Assembly (NCBI GenBank): GCA_959022875.1
Contig: CAUFAM010000048.1
Coordinates: 1 to 7,588, forward strand
DNA length: 7,588 bases
Source of the DNA: an uncultured Oscillospiraceae bacterium
GTDB taxonomy: Bacteria; Bacillota; Clostridia; Oscillospirales; Oscillospiraceae
Direction: 5' to 3'
The notes under the pieces were generated by a model. The model made no database searches and had not been told where the DNA came from. It worked only from the letters and a program-made list of their open reading frames with translations. The position numbers and the translations under genes are program-made. This document shows, piece by piece, positions 1 to 7,588 of the stretch. Every line of letters starts with the position of its first letter. Positions within the stretch are counted from its first letter, which is position 1.

Positions 1-1219
1 GCAGAATGTCCGCCAGGTCGGTGGACATGAGGGCCACCTGGGGCACCTGGTTGATTTTGCTGATCCACTTCATGGTGTCCAGCGTGTTGCAGAGGAAGTG
101 GGGATTGAGTTGGGCCTGGAGCATGCGGATCTGGGCCTGGTTCAGCTCCCGCTGGTTTTCCACCAGCTGCTCCTGGTTGTGCTTCAAGGCCACCAGCATG
201 CCGTTGAAGCGCTGGGCCAGCTGTCCCAGCTCGTCGTCCCGGTAGGGAGGGACGTATACATCCAGATTGTTGTGGGCTACCTCGCCAATGGCGCTGTGCA
301 GCCGCTCGATGGGGTAGAACATCTGCCGGCTCAGACGCAGTCCCATGAAAACGGAAATTACCACGCACACCAGGGCGCTGCCCACGGTGACGGTGGTCAA
401 AAGACCCCGGGTGGCTTGGGTCAGAGCCTGTGGGCGCTGAAGAATGGCATACAGGCCCATCTCTTCCTGAAAGGCTGTCCCATAGGCATAGTCATCCCCC
501 TCGGTGTACAGAGCGGTTCCGCTTAAAAGCTTGTCCCGCAGAACAGGGGCCAGAGTGTCGGACAGGGAGGAGAGGGAGGCGTAGACCGGATGCCAATACT
601 GATCCAGCAGGAGCAGGTCGTTTTGGCTGGAGTAAGCGCCGTCCAGGAGCTGGTGAAAGTTGGCGCGGGTCATGGTAATGACCAGATAGCCCGCAATCTC
701 GCCCTGGACGGTGTTCAGCTGGGCGGCAGCCCGGAAGAGCGGGGCGCTGTTTCCTTCGCCGCCGTCCACCTGGGAAAAGACCAGGCCGTCCGTCTGACGG
801 GCGGCATAGAGGATCCCCCACTGGGTGGGCAGCTTGGGAGCGATGGGCTGGCTGTGGGTGGAGTAGCGCCAGATGCCCTCCTGGTCGTAGAGGTCGAACT
901 GGGCGCTGGAGCGGCTGCCCTCGGTGGCGCTGTAAAGCTCACTATAAATCATAGAGCTGTCCGTCTGGCCCTGGGCCAGAGCGGGGGCCACATAGGGGCT
1001 GGCCTTCAGGGCCAGGGCAGTCTGGCGAAAACCGGAATACAGGCCGTCCAGAGCGTGGGTCACATGGCTGAGCTGGGCGCTGGACTCTTCATCGGCCTGG
1101 GCATCCATCTGGATGCGGAAAATTTGCAGCATCATGGCTGAGCACAGCAGCAGCGGCAGCAGGGATGCCAGCAAAAAGCCCACAAACAGTCTTGTGCGGA
1201 AGGAGCGGGTCAGTTTCAT
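1..1219 (-). CDS. sensor histidine kinase, YesM/LytS type (partial, C-terminus outside window)
   Basis: This is a membrane sensor kinase that would autophosphorylate on histidine and pass the phosphate to a response regulator. The frame stays open for 406 codons and runs off the left edge. Residues 1-10 are basic, and a first membrane segment spans about 11-33. An extracytoplasmic sensor region of about 235 residues follows, with a Cache/PAS-like stretch near 'GYLVITMTR'. A second membrane segment lies at about 271-294, a HAMP domain at about 294-347 (including YPIERL and DELGQLAQRFN), and then a coiled coil rich in Q and E. The phospho-acceptor motif QAQLNPHFLCNTLD places the histidine at residue 374, which marks the His_kinase (PF06580) family. 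Most members have Tyr where this protein has Cys377. The ATP-binding domain is missing only because the window ends. The start ATG overlaps the stop of the upstream binding-protein gene (ATGA), so the two are probably translationally coupled. The family call is firm; the ligand and the partner regulator are unknown. Confidence 0.93.
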   Translation of the reverse strand, partial: MKLTRSFRTRLFVGFLLASLLPLLLCSAMMLQIFRIQMDAQADEESSAQLSHVTHALDGLYSGFRQTALALKASPYVAPALAQGQTDSSMIYSELYSATEGSRSSAQFDLYDQEGIWRYSTHSQPIAPKLPTQWGILYAARQTDGLVFSQVDGGEGNSAPLFRAAAQLNTVQGEIAGYLVITMTRANFHQLLDGAYSSQNDLLLLDQYWHPVYASLSSLSDTLAPVLRDKLLSGTALYTEGDDYAYGTAFQEEMGLYAILQRPQALTQATRGLLTTVTVGSALVCVVISVFMGLRLSRQMFYPIERLHSAIGEVAHNNLDVYVPPYRDDELGQLAQRFNGMLVALKHNQEQLVENQRELNQAQIRMLQAQLNPHFLCNTLDTMKWISKINQVPQVALMSTDLADIL

Positions 1220-2256
1220 AGCTGTGCCTCCCCTCCGAAGTAAAAGGCCCAGGACATGAGAATGCCGTTGTGGTGCTCGCTGGCCCAGGAGATGTCATAG
1301 TCCAGCAGGGGAATGTCCGTGAGGGGGAGAAGCGTCTCTTCCACGTCAGGTAAGGTGCGCACGGGCCGCCGGGAAAATTCAGACTCCAGGCGCCGCTGCA
1401 CGTCCTCACTGGAGATAAAATCCAGAAACAGCCGGGCATTTTCTTCATGCCGGGCCTCTTTGACGATGGCGCAGCCGTCTGGGACGCAGCTGGTGCCGTC
1501 GGAGGGGTATACCAGGGCGATGTCATCTCCGGCGGCCACCCGTGTCAGGGCGGTTTCTTCCAGAGTAATGCCTACAAGGTCGGTGCCGCTGGCCACTGAG
1601 GTGAGCACGTCCCCGGAGCTGCCCAGCTGCCGCCCGTCCAGGCTGACGGCAAAGTCCATGAGAGTGTCGTCCAGATTGCCGCCCATGGCAAACACAAGGG
1701 TGACAAGTCCTGTAAAGGAGGAGCCGGAGATGCTGGGGTCACAGAAAGCGATGCGCCCCTGCCAGGCGGGGGAAAAAAGGTCGCGCCAGGAGGTGAGGCG
1801 GCCCGGAGAGACCAGGGTGGCATTGTAGATAAGGACCACGGGCAGCGCGGAAAAGGGAGTCCACAGCCCGGTTTCCGAGCGCATGGCGGGATCAAGCTGC
1901 TGCCAGTCCTGGCAGAAATAGGGGGTAAAGCAGCTGCCGTAGGCCTCCAGGCTGTCTACGCCGCCCCCAAACATCACATCGGCCTTGGGGCTGTCCACCT
2001 CCTGCTCCAGGCGCTCCAGAAGCTCGTTGGTGCCGCCGGCCACAAGCTCCACCCAGATGCCCGTGCGCTCTTCAAATTCCTTGATGATGGGCTGATATAC
2101 CGCCTCTTTGTGGGAGGTATAGACCACCAGGCGCTGCTCCTCCGGGGGAGCATAGGCCGCTGCTGCCGATACGCTGCTGTCCGTGGTGCATCCGATCAGC
2201 AGCAGGCTCCATCCCAGGGCCAGACACAGCAGCCCACACACACCTTTTGCCGCCAT
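1216..2256 (-). CDS. lipoprotein substrate-binding protein, Fe(III)/PgtC-like family, coupled to the sensor kinase
   Basis: This 346-residue protein is an extracytoplasmic solute-binding lipoprotein. The signal peptide ends in the lipobox LIGC with the lipidated cysteine at 23, followed by a short Ser/Ala-rich tether. The fold starts at about residue 42 with VVYTSHKEAVYQPIIKEFEERTG, shown here across 44-66. The later PSDGTSCVPDGCAIVKEA block (251-268) and the 'ARLFLDFISSEDVQ' helix are typical of the family that includes FbpA, PhnS, AfuA and PgtC. The Tyr-Tyr pair that binds iron in FbpA is not seen, so an iron role is not supported. The length is normal for the family. The gene has a strong AAAGGAGG site five bases before its ATG. 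It is the first gene of its operon, has no permease of its own, and is fused by overlap to a kinase gene. By analogy with Salmonella PgtC-PgtB, I infer a sensing rather than a transport role. It could also act as a second binding protein for the divergent importer. Confidence 0.9.
   Translation of the reverse strand: MAAKGVCGLLCLALGWSLLLIGCTTDSSVSAAAAYAPPEEQRLVVYTSHKEAVYQPIIKEFEERTGIWVELVAGGTNELLERLEQEVDSPKADVMFGGGVDSLEAYGSCFTPYFCQDWQQLDPAMRSETGLWTPFSALPVVLIYNATLVSPGRLTSWRDLFSPAWQGRIAFCDPSISGSSFTGLVTLVFAMGGNLDDTLMDFAVSLDGRQLGSSGDVLTSVASGTDLVGITLEETALTRVAAGDDIALVYPSDGTSCVPDGCAIVKEARHEENARLFLDFISSEDVQRRLESEFSRRPVRTLPDVEETLLPLTDIPLLDYDISWASEHHNGILMSWAFYFGGEAQL
1227..1236 (-). promoter_or_regulatory. 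ribosome binding site of the kinase, inside the preceding gene
   Basis: On the minus strand the run GGAGGGGAGG ends seven bases before the kinase ATG. It lies within the last codons of the binding-protein gene (Gly-Gly-Glu-Ala). A strong internal site together with the ATGA stop/start overlap supports this start and implies coupled synthesis of the two proteins. No separate promoter for the kinase is visible. Confidence 0.75.
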
Positions 2257-2296
2257 AGCAGCCTCCTTTCTCCCAACGGGTTGTTGATTTTTACTT

Positions 2297-2325
2297 ATTA
2301 TAGCACAGACATGTTTCTTGGTTCA
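2297..2325 (-). promoter_or_regulatory. predicted extended -10 promoter of the binding-protein/kinase operon
   Basis: Read leftward, the sequence contains TGC-TATAAT, a perfect -10 hexamer with the TGn extension (-10 at 2302-2297). Seventeen bases upstream the -35 is TGAACC, which matches only three of six consensus positions. That is acceptable for an extended -10 promoter and leaves room for an activator. Transcription would start near 2290, giving a leader of about 34 bases with the ribosome binding site at 2269-2262. Confidence 0.7.
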
Positions 2326-2328
2326 TCC

Positions 2329-2343
2329 ATATTTTACAAATAT
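2329..2343. repeat. palindrome in the divergent region, candidate operator
   Basis: ATATTT-TAC-AAATAT is a perfect inverted repeat with 6-base arms and a 3-base spacer. It sits just upstream of the leftward -35 and about 40 bases upstream of the proposed rightward -35, a sensible place for a shared regulator. It is AT-rich and could also be a simple upstream element, so the operator role is inferred. Confidence 0.4.
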
Positions 2344-2381
2344 TGCAGGGAGACTCAAAAAAACCGCAGTTTTGTCCCCTG

Positions 2382-2408
2382 TTCACAGAGGCATATTTTG
2401 CATACAAT
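2382..2408 (+). promoter_or_regulatory. possible promoter of the ABC importer operon
   Basis: TTCACA (five of six matches to the -35 consensus, 2382-2387) is followed after 15 bases by TACAAT (five of six matches to the -10, 2403-2408). The spacing is shorter than the ideal 17, which would make it a weak promoter that may need activation. A direct repeat GCATA-N4-GCATA (2391-2395 and 2400-2404) overlaps the spacer and the -10. The start site would be near 2415, giving a leader of about 64 bases. Confidence 0.45.
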
Positions 2409-2421
2409 AAAAATAACCAGA

Positions 2422-2442
2422 CAGGCTGCGTTTTGCAGTCTG
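2422..2442 (+). other. leader hairpin before the importer binding-protein gene
   Basis: CAGGCTGC-GTTTT-GCAGTCTG can form an 8-pair stem with one G-U pair and a 5-base loop. It lies in the predicted leader, about 20 bases before the ribosome binding site. No T-run follows, so it is not a terminator. It might protect the 5' end of the message or simply be chance. Confidence 0.35.
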
Positions 2443-2461
2443 CAATTTAGTGAAAGTGATG

Positions 2462-2468
2462 AAGGAGG
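2462..2468 (+). promoter_or_regulatory. ribosome binding site that fixes the start at 2479
   Basis: AAGGAGG lies ten bases before the ATG at 2479. The frame is open back to 2110, but only the 2479 start has such a site and gives a proper lipoprotein signal peptide. An earlier ATG at 2471 is two bases from the site, in another frame, and stops after three codons. Confidence 0.85.
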
Positions 2469-2478
2469 ATATGAAAAC

Positions 2479-3873
2479 ATGAAACGGATCATCTCTTTGC
2501 TCCTGGCCGCGTCCATGTCGCTGGCTCTGGTAGCCTGCGGCGGAAACGGCGGCACCGCCCAGAGCGGCAGCGCCGGAAGTGCCGGCTCCGCCAGCTCCGC
2601 TGGAACCCAGACCCCTGCCAACCTGACTGAGACCCAGAAGATCATCCAGGAGGCCCAGGGCATGACCCTGGAGGAACTGGCCCAGAAGGCCATTGAGGAA
2701 TCCAACGGCAAAATGTTCTACGGCGTGGGCAACTCCAGCCGCGGCAAGAGTGCTCTGCCCCTGTTCATCGAGTACCTGCAGACCATCGACCCCAGCTATA
2801 CCATGGAGTTTGAGTGGCAGCAGCCCAAGAACAACAAGATCTTCGACCAGCTGACCGCCGACTCCCTGAAGGAAACCGGCACCTTTGCCATGACCCTGAT
2901 CCAGGACGGCAACCAGATTGAGTCCAAGATGGTTCAGACCGGCATCCTGGACACCTTTATTCCCAAGGACTGGGCTGACGCCAACGGCACCACCGCTGAG
3001 GAGTATGAGGGCTACCTGCCTCTCCAGACTCTGAACAAGATCTTCATGTACAACAACACCGGCTCCAAAGCCTATGACAACTGCTGGGACTTCGTGGCCG
3101 AGGGCGAGCATGGCCTGTTTATGGACATCGACTCCGAGATCGTGGGTAAGAACTTCCTGTACATGCTCACCCGGGATGACTATTCCACCATGCTGAAGGA
3201 GGCCTTTGAGGCTCTGTCCGCTGATGAGCAGGCCTACTTCCAGCCCACCATCGACGCCATGGCCTCTGAGGCGGAGAGCCTGGGCCTGGGCGAGAACGGC
3301 AAGTATGCCCTGGCCTGGATCAAGCTCTGGGTGGGCAGTTACAACGCCCAGACCGACGACGGCCCCATCTGCAACACTCTGGTAGACCAGTCCGCCACCG
3401 ACCAGTTCGGCCTCATCGTGTACTCCAAGCTGCGCTCTGTGGAGGAGTCCGCCTCCGTGTCCAAGAACAACATCACCGTGGCTGCTTACAATGACGGCTA
3501 CACCGGCATGGGCGGCTTTGGCTACTGCCACTACCTGTTTGTCACCGACAACAGCCCCCTGCCCTGGACCGCCTGCGCCTTTATCGCCTACATGACCTGC
3601 ACCGCCGACGGCTTCTCCGCCTGGGGCAAGGACATCGGCGGCTACTCCTCCAACCCCAATGTGGCCGCTGAGAACGAGGAGATCTATCACCACCAGACCG
3701 GCGGCATGGCTGAGGATGGCACCACCGTGGAGTTTGCCGCCCTCAATGACCACGGCTACGACTGGTGGGTGAACGACGGCAAGCTGGTCCTGGAGGATCC
3801 CGAGTACTGCGCTTCCGTCTCCTTCACCGTGGGCAGCTGGATCGAGATGCTGGATAAGTACAGCGCGGGCTAA
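2479..3873 (+). CDS. ABC importer substrate-binding lipoprotein (464 aa)
   Basis: This is the ligand-capturing lipoprotein of the importer encoded just downstream. It has a basic start (MKR), a hydrophobic stretch, and the lipobox LVAC with the lipidated cysteine at residue 20. A flexible Gly/Ser/Ala tether covers about 21-47. The body has the two-lobe binding-protein pattern. The 'CWDFVAEGEHGLFMDID' block (202-218) corresponds to the family's 'WxDLxxxxxkGkixxxdP' segment. The late 'AFIAYMTCTADGFSAWGKDIGGYSSNP' helix-and-loop (367-393) corresponds to the terminal 'fidfllspegQ' region. At 464 residues it is about 100 longer than usual. Extra sequence appears between about 225 and 300 and at the aromatic C-terminal end (YDWW at 427-430). 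It has little obvious similarity to the minus-strand binding protein beyond the general fold. No iron-binding Tyr pair is visible and the substrate is unknown. It is the first gene of the operon and is separated from the permease by 144 bases that contain a hairpin. Confidence 0.9.
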   Translation: MKRIISLLLAASMSLALVACGGNGGTAQSGSAGSAGSASSAGTQTPANLTETQKIIQEAQGMTLEELAQKAIEESNGKMFYGVGNSSRGKSALPLFIEYLQTIDPSYTMEFEWQQPKNNKIFDQLTADSLKETGTFAMTLIQDGNQIESKMVQTGILDTFIPKDWADANGTTAEEYEGYLPLQTLNKIFMYNNTGSKAYDNCWDFVAEGEHGLFMDIDSEIVGKNFLYMLTRDDYSTMLKEAFEALSADEQAYFQPTIDAMASEAESLGLGENGKYALAWIKLWVGSYNAQTDDGPICNTLVDQSATDQFGLIVYSKLRSVEESASVSKNNITVAAYNDGYTGMGGFGYCHYLFVTDNSPLPWTACAFIAYMTCTADGFSAWGKDIGGYSSNPNVAAENEEIYHHQTGGMAEDGTTVEFAALNDHGYDWWVNDGKLVLEDPEYCASVSFTVGSWIEMLDKYSAG

Positions 3874-3943
3874 CGCCTTTCTTGTCCGGAACAACCGTCT
3901 GCCCGGGCGTTGCTGAATCTCGCTGCTGAGCATAAGCACAACG

Positions 3944-3989
3944 AAGCGCCCTTGGACGCAGGTGAAACCCGCCTCCTCCAAGGGTGCTT
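3944..3989 (+). other. intercistronic stem-loop between binding protein and permease genes
   Basis: AAGCGCCCTTGG (3944-3955) pairs with CCAAGGGTGCTT (3978-3989) through 12 pairs, one of them G-T, around a 22-base loop. Only a three-base T stretch follows, broken by CCC, so it is at most a weak or partial terminator. Such elements commonly stabilise the upstream message and keep binding-protein levels above permease levels. GGGCG at 3905-3909 could alternatively pair with CGCCC at 3947-3951 and so compete with this stem. The rest of the 144-base gap shows no gene. Confidence 0.6.
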
Positions 3990-4017
3990 TCCCATCCCGG
4001 CATAAAGGAGAGATCGT

Positions 4018-5847
4018 ATGGATCAAATGAATATCCGGCGGGCCAGGGCGACCGCCATTCGGCTGAATAAAATCAAAACCTTTTTCTCCAAGCCCCACAA
4101 TGTGATTTTGCTGCTCATGGGCATTGTGCTTACCTTCAGCACCGTAGCCCCCATCATTGCCATTGTGGAGGATACCTTTAAAATCCATCCCGGCACCATC
4201 GACGCCCACCTCACCGGCCAGACCTCGGGGTACACGGTGGTCAACTACGTGGACCTCTTTACCAGCCCCATGGCCAAGACCAACCTGTGGACGCCCCTTC
4301 TGAACACCATCTGGCTGGCCGTGGGTACCTGTGTGGTGGCCATCCTCTTCGGCGGAATGTTCGCCTTCCTCATTACCCGTACCAACCTGGCCTGGCGCAA
4401 ATACCTCAGCTCCATCTTTATTTTCCCCTACATCATGCCCCAGTGGACCCTGGCGGTGGTGTGGCAGAACCTGTTTAACTCCAACGCCGTCACCGGCACC
4501 TCCAACGGCCTGCTGGCCGCCACGCTGGGAATCAATATGCCCATCTGGTGGTGTAAGGGCCTGTTCCCCAGCCTGGTGGTGCTGGGACTGCACTATGCAC
4601 CCTTTGCCTACATCCTCATCGGCGGCATTTTCCGGAACATGGACGCCAACCTGGAGGAGGCGGCCACTATTCTGGACACCCCCAAGTGGCGGATCATGTG
4701 CCGCATCACCCTCCCCATGGTCAAGCCCGCCATTTTGTCTACCGTTTTGCTGGTGTTCGGCAGCGCCATGGGCTCCTACCCCGTGCCCCATTACCTGAAT
4801 CTCACCACCCTGGCCACCAAGTACGTGTCCATGAACTCCAAGTACACCGGCGAGGCCAGTATCCTGGCCATCATTATGATGATCTTCGGCGTGGCTATCA
4901 TGCTGCTCAACCAGCTCAGCCTCCAAAGCCGCAAGAGCTACACCACCGTCACCGGAAAGTCCGGCCAGATTTCCAAGATCAACCTGGGCCGGGTGGGCAA
5001 GTATGTCATTGCCCTCATCCTGGTGGTGACCACCTTCTTTACCAGCATTTTCCCCATCGTCTCCTTTGCCTTTGAGACCTTCCTGCCCAATCCCGGCGAC
5101 TATTCCTTCCTCTACACCGGAGATCCCGATAACCTCACCACCAAGTGGTGGACCACCGACGAGAATGTGACGGAGAACGGCATGTACGGTCAGAAGGGCA
5201 TTCTCCACAACGAGACCATCTGGAACGCCTTCAAGGGCACCATCTGGGTCAGCGTGTGCTGCGCCCTGCTGGCGGGAACTCTGGGAACCCTCATTGGATA
5301 TGCGGTATCGAAAAACAGGCGAAGTAAATGGGCCAACTATGTAAACTCAGTAGCCTTCCTTCCCTACCTCATGCCCTCCATCGCGGTGGGCGTGGCCTTC
5401 TTTATCCTCTTCTCCAGTGAGAAAATTAACCTCTTCAATACTTACACCATCCTCATCATCGTAGGTACCATCAAGTACATTCCCTTTGCCAGCCGCAGCT
5501 CCCTCAACTCCATGCTCCAGCTGTCCGGGGAAATTGAAGAGGCTGCCATTATTCAGGACATCCCCTGGGTCAAGCGGATGACCCGGATCATCATCCCCAT
5601 CCAGAAGTCGTCCATCATCAGCGGCTATCTGCTCCCCTTCATGACCTGCCTGCGGGAGCTGTCTCTGTTCATGCTGCTGTGCGTGCAGGGGTTCATCCTC
5701 TCCACCACCCTGGACTACTTCGACGAAATGGGCCTGTACGCCTTCTCCAGCGGCATCAACCTGATTTTGATCATCACCATCCTGGTGTGCAACACTCTGG
5801 TCAACAAGGTCACCGGCGCCAGCCTGGACAAGGGAATAGGAGGTTAA
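4018..5847 (+). CDS. fused double-domain ABC transporter permease, FbpB/AfuB-like
   Basis: This inner-membrane channel subunit carries both permease halves in one 609-residue chain, the usual architecture for Fe(III)-type importers. I count about twelve membrane segments. The first half has segments near 28-50, 93-119, 130-152, 183-205, 238-260 and 281-300. The second has segments near 328-352, 408-430, 443-466, 474-496, 532-557 and 579-596. A long extracytoplasmic loop spans 353-407. Each half has an EAA coupling loop: EAATILD (214-220) ending in 'RITLP', and EAAIIQD (508-514) ending in 'RIIIP'. The consensus glycine seven places into the motif is Asp in both (D220, D514), which is unusual. 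AAAGGAG lies seven bases before the ATG. The stop is three bases from the ATPase start, and the ATPase ribosome binding site (AGGAGG, 5838-5843) lies in the last permease codons. The family is clear; the substrate is not. Confidence 0.95.
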   Translation: MDQMNIRRARATAIRLNKIKTFFSKPHNVILLLMGIVLTFSTVAPIIAIVEDTFKIHPGTIDAHLTGQTSGYTVVNYVDLFTSPMAKTNLWTPLLNTIWLAVGTCVVAILFGGMFAFLITRTNLAWRKYLSSIFIFPYIMPQWTLAVVWQNLFNSNAVTGTSNGLLAATLGINMPIWWCKGLFPSLVVLGLHYAPFAYILIGGIFRNMDANLEEAATILDTPKWRIMCRITLPMVKPAILSTVLLVFGSAMGSYPVPHYLNLTTLATKYVSMNSKYTGEASILAIIMMIFGVAIMLLNQLSLQSRKSYTTVTGKSGQISKINLGRVGKYVIALILVVTTFFTSIFPIVSFAFETFLPNPGDYSFLYTGDPDNLTTKWWTTDENVTENGMYGQKGILHNETIWNAFKGTIWVSVCCALLAGTLGTLIGYAVSKNRRSKWANYVNSVAFLPYLMPSIAVGVAFFILFSSEKINLFNTYTILIIVGTIKYIPFASRSSLNSMLQLSGEIEEAAIIQDIPWVKRMTRIIIPIQKSSIISGYLLPFMTCLRELSLFMLLCVQGFILSTTLDYFDEMGLYAFSSGINLILIITILVCNTLVNKVTGASLDKGIGG

Positions 5848-5850
5848 GTT

Positions 5851-7470
<1,620 letters not shown>

Positions 7471-7487
7471 AAAGCGTTTCTCATATG

Positions 7488-7519
7488 AAACCGGCGCCGC
7501 AGCTGCGGCGCCGGTTTTT
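7488..7519 (+). terminator. intrinsic terminator of the importer operon
   Basis: AAACCGGCGCCGC (7488-7500), loop AGCT and GCGGCGCCGGTTT (7505-7517) form a perfect, very GC-rich 13-pair stem that continues into a T-run (7515-7519). It begins 17 bases after the ATPase stop codon. This closes the three-gene operon cleanly. Confidence 0.93.
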
Positions 7520-7545
7520 CGGCAGCGGGGCAGGGGATTCCGGCC

Positions 7546-7574
7546 TTGACCGTCGGGGCGGAGGATGCTATACT
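7546..7574 (+). promoter_or_regulatory. extended -10 promoter for a gene beyond the right edge
   Basis: TTGACC (five of six, 7546-7551), a 17-base spacer and TATACT (five of six, 7569-7574) form a near-consensus housekeeping promoter, and a TGC extension directly precedes the -10. Because it lies after the terminator, it should start a separate rightward transcript whose gene is outside the window. Confidence 0.75.
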
Positions 7575-7588
7575 GATTTAAATTATCA

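Noticed and set aside
1313..1828. A plus-strand open frame of 171 codons
   Set aside because: It is antisense to the binding protein at 1216-2256, is very rich in Ser and Arg, and has no ribosome binding site or domain.
2110..2478. N-terminal extension of the importer binding protein to an ATG at 2110
   Set aside because: It would overlap the start of the divergent gene and its promoter, and would bury the lipoprotein signal peptide. The strong ribosome binding site is at 2462-2468.
2471..2482. A three-codon frame (Met-Lys-Thr-stop) overlapping the binding-protein start as ATGA
   Set aside because: Its ATG is only two bases from the ribosome binding site, too close for efficient initiation, and it is most likely chance.
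2383..5208. A minus-strand open frame of 941 codons opposite the importer genes
   Set aside because: It is antisense to well-supported genes, its protein is dominated by Gly, Val, His and Leu with no recognisable domain, and it has no ribosome binding site. It results from the strong third-position G/C bias of the real genes.

Overview
The window comes from a GC-rich, low-redundancy genome whose genes favour G or C at third codon positions, carry strong AGGAGG-type ribosome binding sites and encode lipoproteins with short signal peptides and Gly/Ser-rich tethers. That combination fits a Gram-positive (Firmicutes-type) bacterium, most likely a GC-rich Clostridia lineage of the Oscillospiraceae kind. 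The placement is inferred from style, not from any marker gene.

Layout: two divergent transcription units meet in a regulatory region at about 2257-2478. Leftward (minus strand) runs a lipoprotein substrate-binding protein (2256-1216). Its stop codon overlaps, as ATGA, the start of a membrane sensor histidine kinase of the YesM/LytS type (1219 to beyond the left edge). The kinase is cut by the window edge just after its phospho-acceptor histidine, so its ATPase domain, and probably a response regulator gene, lie outside. Rightward (plus strand) runs a complete ABC importer operon: a 464-residue lipoprotein substrate-binding protein (2479-3873), a 609-residue fused double permease (4018-5847) and a 539-residue ATP-binding protein (5851-7470). 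It is closed by a strong intrinsic terminator (7488-7519). A good extended -10 promoter (7546-7574) then points out of the right edge.

How the genes probably work together: the plus operon is a Fe(III)/phosphonate/sugar-phosphate-type (FbpABC/AfuABC-like) importer. The minus operon looks like its dedicated sensing unit, in which an extra binding protein presents ligand to the kinase, as PgtC-PgtB do for phosphoglycerate uptake in Salmonella. The true substrate cannot be read from the sequence.

The most unusual features are three. The ATPase has an insertion of about 110 residues in its helical subdomain, between the Q-loop and the ABC signature, plus a charged spacer before its C-terminal domain. 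The conserved glycine of the EAA loop is replaced by aspartate in both halves of the permease. A binding protein without a permease of its own is translationally coupled to the kinase.
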